A program made the translations under genes and the position numbers. Below, one piece after another: positions 6,584-9,836 of a stretch of DNA of 9,836 nt. The notes below the pieces were generated by a model. It was not told the DNA's origin and ran no database searches. It saw nothing but the letters and a program-made list of their open reading frames with translations. How positions within the stretch are numbered: position 1 is the stretch's first letter; the number at the start of each line of letters is the position of its first letter. Location of the stretch: assembly GCA_050734185.1 (NCBI GenBank), contig JBOHUE010000002.1, positions 1 to 9,836 on the forward strand, given 5' to 3'. The stretch is from JAFALX01 sp050734185 (lineage in GTDB: Bacteria > Chloroflexota > Dormibacteria > Aeolococcales > Aeolococcaceae).

Positions 6584-6614
6584 TTGCCCAATTGGCGCGG
6601 TTATTGCCTACAAT
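6584..6614 (+). promoter_or_regulatory. Likely promoter of the HU gene
   Basis: TACAAT (6609-6614) is a strong -10 candidate, with TG four bases before it (TGCCTACAAT, one base off an extended -10). A TTGCCC at 6584-6589 is a weak -35 with a long 19-bp spacer. It lies 33 nt before the HU start, in the divergent gap. Confidence 0.45.
6588..6595. promoter_or_regulatory. Palindrome CCAATTGG in the divergent promoter region
   Basis: A perfect 8-bp palindrome, flanked by two copies of TATTGCC(C/T)A (6582-6590 and 6602-6610). It falls between the HU gene and FemAB-like copy 1 and overlaps the TTG start alternative of the latter. A regulator binding site is possible, but an 8-bp palindrome may be chance. 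Confidence 0.25.
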
Positions 6615-6636
6615 GCAGCGGCTTGACCGCTTTCAT

Positions 6637-6641
6637 GGAGA
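6637..6641 (+). promoter_or_regulatory. Ribosome binding site of the HU gene
   Basis: GGAGA lies 6 nt before the ATG at 6648, the clearest Shine-Dalgarno match in the window. It fits a gene that is normally highly translated. Confidence 0.65.
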
Positions 6642-6647
6642 CGACGC

Positions 6648-6959
6648 ATGGCCACTGTGGTAACACGTGACGTTCTTGCCAAGCAGCTCGCGGAGCGCGC
6701 CGAGATCACGATGTCCGCTGCGCGTGACGAGGTCAGCTGGTTCTTCGACACCATCTCCGGCGCTCTGCAGAAGGGCGACGAGGTCCGCATCCACGGGTTC
6801 GGCGCGTTCAAGACGTCGCAGCGCGCCGCGCGTGTGGGCCGCAATCCGCGCACGGGCGAGCAGGTGAAGGTGCCCGCGCGCCGCGTCGTGCGCTTCTCGG
6901 CGAGCACCACCCTGGCCACCGCGCTCAAGGGCGGACGCACCGGCCGCGCCAAGGCGTAG
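6648..6959 (+). CDS. hup: HU/IHF-family nucleoid DNA-binding protein
   Basis: 103 aa. It is a small dimeric nucleoid protein that bends DNA. The N-terminal helices hold 'LAKQLAERAEITMSAARDEV' (10-29), which matches the usual opening of HU. IHGFGAFKTSQRAARVGRN (48-66) is the beta-arm base, and GRNPRTGE (64-71) is the arm tip with the intercalating proline (Pro67). VPARRVVRFSAST (75-87) closes the fold. A short basic tail (GGRTGRAKA) extends past the usual ~90 aa. HU and IHF subunits cannot be told apart with certainty here. HU is more likely outside Proteobacteria. The gene has its own promoter and a strong ribosome binding site. It runs opposite to both flanking FemAB-like genes and ends only 3 nt from the stop of copy 2. 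Confidence 0.95.
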   Translation: MATVVTRDVLAKQLAERAEITMSAARDEVSWFFDTISGALQKGDEVRIHGFGAFKTSQRAARVGRNPRTGEQVKVPARRVVRFSASTTLATALKGGRTGRAKA

Positions 6960-6962
6960 GCC

Positions 6963-8000
6963 TCAGAAGAAGAAATCGTGGTGGACACGGTAGGTCCACT
7001 GCCGCGTCACACGCTCGCCGGCTGCGTTCCACAGGCGATATCGCCTGGGCGACAGGGGGATGTCCCACGTGCCCACGAACTCGGTGATGTGCTCGTTGAA
7101 GCCTGACTTGAAGCGGTACAGCCCGTAGAACGGGTGGCCGGGTGACATGTCGTCCGGCCGCGGGACTGCGACGAGGTCATAGACGGCCACGCCACGGTCG
7201 CGCAGCCAGCGCATCACCTCCCACTGCAGCAGGTGCGGGGCCATCAGCTCGTGGTGGTGGCGGCTGGAGCCGCCGTCCTTGTACCAGGCGCGTGCGCCGA
7301 AATGGCTGACGAAGCAGCCGGCGAGGACCTCATCGCCGAGCGTGGCGAAGAAGAAATCCCCCTGTCCGGCGGCGTGTTGCAGGCGCCAGTAGCCGGCGAA
7401 GTAGTCGCGCGGGCGCAGCATGAAGCCCGCGCGCTGTTGCGTCGCTGCCATCAGCCGGTACATCACGTCGATCGTCGCCTCGGTCACGGCGGCGTGCTGG
7501 ACCCGCACGCCCTTCCGGGCCGACAGGCGGATGTTGTAGCGAGTCTTCGGCTTGAACGACGCGATGATGTCGTCCTCCGAGGGGCGCAGGTCGACAAGGA
7601 TCGTCGCCGTGCTGTTCTGCACCTCCACCGGCGATTTCTGGAGTCCAGCCCACGACCAGGACGACAGATCCGCGGCCGCGTTCAGCTCAGGGTCGACCTT
7701 GACCACGAACCCCGGATGCAGCCGCTGCAGGTCGTCGAACAGCGCAACGAGCTGCAGCGGATTCGAGATTCCCGGGCCGCGCGGCGCGTACCAGAGCGTG
7801 CCCAGTCCGGGGACGACGCGGCGCAGCAGCAGCATCGCGATGTCGCGGTCGTCGGCGCGGGCAACGCGATACAGCGGCTCCCACCCCCACCCGCGCTTGA
7901 ACTCGCCCCATGCTCGCGACTGCAGGACGTGGCCGCAGTCCGGGTTGGCCAGCACGAGCCGGTCCCAGTCGCTGATCTCCGCCGCTGTGGCCGGTCTCAT
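6963..8000 (-). CDS. FemAB-like transferase, copy 2 (divergent)
   Basis: 345 aa from ATG 8000, which overlaps the stop of copy 3 (ATGA at 7997-8000). The open frame to 8126 is a shadow of copy 3. GHVLQSRAWGEFKRGWGW (23-40), LWYAPRGPG (69-77), VVKVDPEL (99-106), FKPKTRYNIRLSARKGV (149-165) and FFFATLGDEVLAGCF (216-230) are the usual FemABX landmarks. PFYGLYRFKSGFNEHITEF (290-308) and GTWDIPL (310-316) complete the set. The KPKTRYNIRLSARKGV and GLYRFKSGF forms are the more classical ones for the peptidoglycan-bridge family. Copies 1 and 3 deviate (GHRS-I--AA-R-GI and DHPWSGFS-FKR-FGG). This copy is therefore probably functionally distinct, for example adding a different residue or acting on a different acceptor. 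No coiled-coil arm is apparent. It is cytoplasmic, facing membrane-bound substrate. It ends convergently 3 nt from the HU gene. Confidence 0.88.
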   Translation of the reverse strand: MRPATAAEISDWDRLVLANPDCGHVLQSRAWGEFKRGWGWEPLYRVARADDRDIAMLLLRRVVPGLGTLWYAPRGPGISNPLQLVALFDDLQRLHPGFVVKVDPELNAAADLSSWSWAGLQKSPVEVQNSTATILVDLRPSEDDIIASFKPKTRYNIRLSARKGVRVQHAAVTEATIDVMYRLMAATQQRAGFMLRPRDYFAGYWRLQHAAGQGDFFFATLGDEVLAGCFVSHFGARAWYKDGGSSRHHHELMAPHLLQWEVMRWLRDRGVAVYDLVAVPRPDDMSPGHPFYGLYRFKSGFNEHITEFVGTWDIPLSPRRYRLWNAAGERVTRQWTYRVHHDFFF

Positions 8001-9001
8001 CGGCGCGCGGCCTGCGCCACCCGCCACGCGGCGTACGCGGCCCGATGCACCGGAAGATCCCACGTACCGTTGCGCCGCAGCACCTCGCCGCCGAAGGAGC
8101 GCTTGAACGCGCTGAAACCGCTCCACGGATGGTCAGGCTCGTCGGGTGGCGCGATGCCCCAGAAGTCCAGCGCTGTTCTGCCCGCGGCGCGCGCGTCGAG
8201 CATCGTGCGCCATACGAGCGGCGGCCCTGGACCGAGCCGCCGCGCCTCATCGTCGCTCGCGGAGCTGGCGAACGCGTAATACCGCGTGTCGCCGAGGTCG
8301 AGCACCAGCGCCGCGCCGATCGCGCGATCCCCATACCGCGCCACGTACACCGCCGCCTCGCCGGTCGGCCCGAGCTCATCGACGATGGCGCGGTAGTACG
8401 CGTCGTCATAGACGGGCATGCCGGTCCGGTCGCTGGTGTCACGGAGCATGCGCAGGAAGTCGTTGAACGCTGCCGGGGAAGACGACGGCTCCACGACGAT
8501 GCCCTTGCGCGCAGCCGCGGTGATCGCGCTGCGATGGCCCTTGCTGAGTGCACCCCGCAATACCGACTCATCGACATCGAGGCGGATGACGCGCGTGTAC
8601 TCGGCCTGCCGTGCGCGCACGCGACGAGCTCCGCAGCGCGCGGGATCCAGCGCCTGCGCGCTCCACGGCTCGAACTGGACGAAGTGACAACGATGCGCGC
8701 GCGCGGACGACACCGCCACGGTGAGCGCCGCGCACAGCGCGTCGGTGTCTCGCACCTGCGGACCATACGGGATGTACAGGCGCCGGAACGGGCCGATGCG
8801 ATGCATGACGCCGAGCCACATCCATCCGTCACCCGACGCATACAGCGTTGGCGTCCCCATCCGCGTCTGGCTCCGGGCCCAGCCGCGGCTCTGCAGAAAA
8901 TGACCGCCGAGCCCCAGCAGCCGTTCGTCCCAATCGGGTTCCGGGACGCCCGTCCCGCGACGGACGCCCTGCGACAGGGATGCGGTGGCGGCCGGCGTCA
9001 C
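7997..9001 (-). CDS. FemAB-like transferase, copy 3
   Basis: 334 aa from GTG 9001, overlapping the flippase stop by 4 nt (GTGA at 8998-9001). Landmarks are GGHFLQSRGWARSQTRMGTP (32-51), RLYIPYGPQV (74-83), FVQFEPW (107-113), SKGHRSAITAAARKGIVVE (153-171), ARYGDRAIGAALVLDLGD (221-238), RYYAFASSASD (240-250), GPGPPLVWRTMLDARAAG (257-274), LDFWGIAPPDEPDHPW (278-293) and SGFSAFKRSFGG (294-305). GTWDLPVH (312-319) closes it. These blocks line up one for one with copy 1, so the two are paralogues from a fairly recent duplication. Coupled translation with the flippase and copy 2 indicates a single mRNA. It should act on lipid-linked precursors at the inner face before export, by family analogy. The exact amino acid is unknown. 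Confidence 0.88.
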   Translation of the reverse strand: MTPAATASLSQGVRRGTGVPEPDWDERLLGLGGHFLQSRGWARSQTRMGTPTLYASGDGWMWLGVMHRIGPFRRLYIPYGPQVRDTDALCAALTVAVSSARAHRCHFVQFEPWSAQALDPARCGARRVRARQAEYTRVIRLDVDESVLRGALSKGHRSAITAAARKGIVVEPSSSPAAFNDFLRMLRDTSDRTGMPVYDDAYYRAIVDELGPTGEAAVYVARYGDRAIGAALVLDLGDTRYYAFASSASDDEARRLGPGPPLVWRTMLDARAAGRTALDFWGIAPPDEPDHPWSGFSAFKRSFGGEVLRRNGTWDLPVHRAAYAAWRVAQAARR

Positions 9002-9836
9002 GATGAGAACCGGTTGCGCACCATCCCACGCAGCGCCGACAGCTCAGCGGCGTCGAGCACGCGAAACAGAACGATCAGCACGACGTAGATGATGGCCGCT
9101 GCGGCCGTGACCACGAGCAGCGGCACTCTGCCCTGCGGGTGCACGAAGTAGACGAAGAGGCCCATGACCGCGCCCGCCGGGTAGATGCGCCACGTGCTGC
9201 GGATGACGTGCAGTGTGCCCACCTGGACGCGCAGCACGGTCCAGCCGATGACCACCAGCGCGATCTCGGTGATCACCGTGGACCAGCTGGCGCCGAGATA
9301 GCCGTAGAGAGGGATCAGGAAGATGTTGAGCCCGAGGTTGATCCCGAGGCCGCTCAGAGCGATGAACGCGAACGTCTTCTGCTTGTCGACGGCATTGAAC
9401 GTCGCAGCGAACGTGTTGTCGACAAAGGCGAAGAACACGGCGATGGCAAGGATGTGCAGCGACGCCTCCGACTGCGGGTACAGCTGCAGCAGATCGTTGA
9501 ACTGCGGGGTGAGCACGAAGACGCCGACTGTGATGGGCCAGCCGATCAACGCCAGGGCCTTGAAGAATCGCTCCGACGTGGGCAGCACCAGCTCCGGCGA
9601 CGCTCGGTTGTACAGCGACATCACGGGGAAGATGACCGACCGGAGCGTGACCGGGATGAACAGCAGCGCCTCGAACGGCTTGTACGCCAGCGTGTACCAC
9701 CCGACCTCCGCGTACGACCGGAAGTGCTGAAGGATCGGGACGTCGACCTTGAAGTACACGGTGGTCAGCAGGTAGGTGATCGCGAGCGAGACGCCGACGG
9801 TCAGCCACGGTCGCACCATCGAGACGTCGAGATCCC
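8998..9836 (-). CDS. Oligosaccharide/lipid-linked precursor flippase, C-terminal part (5' end outside window)
   Basis: A multi-helix membrane protein of the MATE-like flippase superfamily (Wzx/RfbX and MurJ relatives) that moves undecaprenyl-linked sugars across the inner membrane. The frame is open past the right edge and the N-terminal half is missing. The Met at 9819 is unlikely to be the true start. Counted from that Met, TVYFKVDVPILQHF (20-33), VGWYTLAYKPFEALLFIPV (39-57) and FPVMSLYN (64-71) form the usual central motif of the family. FAFVDNTFAATFNAVDKQKT (130-149) and the Gly/Asn-rich NLGLNIFLIPLYGYLGASWS (161-180) follow in the C-terminal bundle. At least seven hydrophobic helices are seen. 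It is translationally coupled (GTGA) to FemAB-like copy 3, as expected for a transporter working on the product of the transferases. I cannot decide from this part whether it is a lipid II flippase or one for a surface polysaccharide. Confidence 0.88.
   Translation of the reverse strand, partial: DLDVSMVRPWLTVGVSLAITYLLTTVYFKVDVPILQHFRSYAEVGWYTLAYKPFEALLFIPVTLRSVIFPVMSLYNRASPELVLPTSERFFKALALIGWPITVGVFVLTPQFNDLLQLYPQSEASLHILAIAVFFAFVDNTFAATFNAVDKQKTFAFIALSGLGINLGLNIFLIPLYGYLGASWSTVITEIALVVIGWTVLRVQVGTLHVIRSTWRIYPAGAVMGLFVYFVHPQGRVPLLVVTAAAAIIYVVLIVLFRVLDAAELSALRGMVRNRFSS

Noticed and set aside
8001..8126. Upstream extension of FemAB copy 2
   Set aside because: It overlaps the conserved end of copy 3 in another frame. 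The ATGA overlap start at 8000 precedes the first recognisable family residues.
7233..9088. Two long plus-strand open frames (7233-8279 and 8045-9088)
   Set aside because: They lie antisense to FemAB copies 2 and 3, and their translations are His/Arg/Ala-rich shadow sequence.
1..9836. CRISPR array, tRNA, rRNA, transposase or phage genes
   Set aside because: I looked for regularly spaced repeats, cloverleaf-like segments and transposase motifs and saw none.

Overview
This is a GC-rich bacterial window (about 65-68% G+C by eye in the conserved genes) with densely packed genes. The YvcK-family protein carries a two-helix membrane anchor at its N terminus. I recall this architecture from Chloroflexota and some Deinococcota or Cyanobacteria rather than from Bacillus or Actinobacteria. 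Together with the PfkB kinase, the FemAB-like proteins and the flippase, this makes a Chloroflexota-type organism my best guess, held with moderate to low confidence. No marker gene settles it.

Left part, plus strand (1-3178): the C-terminal part of a PfkB-family sugar kinase, cut by the window edge, overlaps by 4 nt (ATGA) a class II fructose-1,6-bisphosphatase (glpX). After a 70-nt gap comes a membrane-anchored YvcK/CofD-like 'gluconeogenesis factor'. The three look like one operon linking central sugar phosphate metabolism to cell-envelope control.

Middle part (3179-4822): an accessory-looking stretch. Directly after yvcK sits a 116-bp imperfect palindrome. Then come two unrecognised plus-strand genes. 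The first appears to break off at a CCCTTTG heptamer, and a good protein-like reading frame continues in the -1 frame. The second is a small membrane protein with a possible PH-like middle domain. Parts of this stretch are visibly less GC-rich (50% at 4321-4380 against 67% at 2521-2580).

Right part (4823-9836), mostly minus strand: reading in the direction of transcription, a flippase of the MATE/Wzx/MurJ-like superfamily (cut by the right edge) overlaps by GTGA a FemAB-like transferase, which overlaps by ATGA a second FemAB-like transferase. A plus-strand HU-type DNA-binding gene then lies tail to tail with that operon, only 3 nt away. Head to head with the HU gene, a third FemAB-like gene starts, followed 29 nt later by a crotonase-family gene. 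The first and third FemAB-like proteins are close paralogues and the middle one is divergent. The flippase and transferases suggest an envelope-building locus (lipid-linked precursor export plus aminoacylation of peptidoglycan or another glycan). The specific substrates cannot be read from the sequence.
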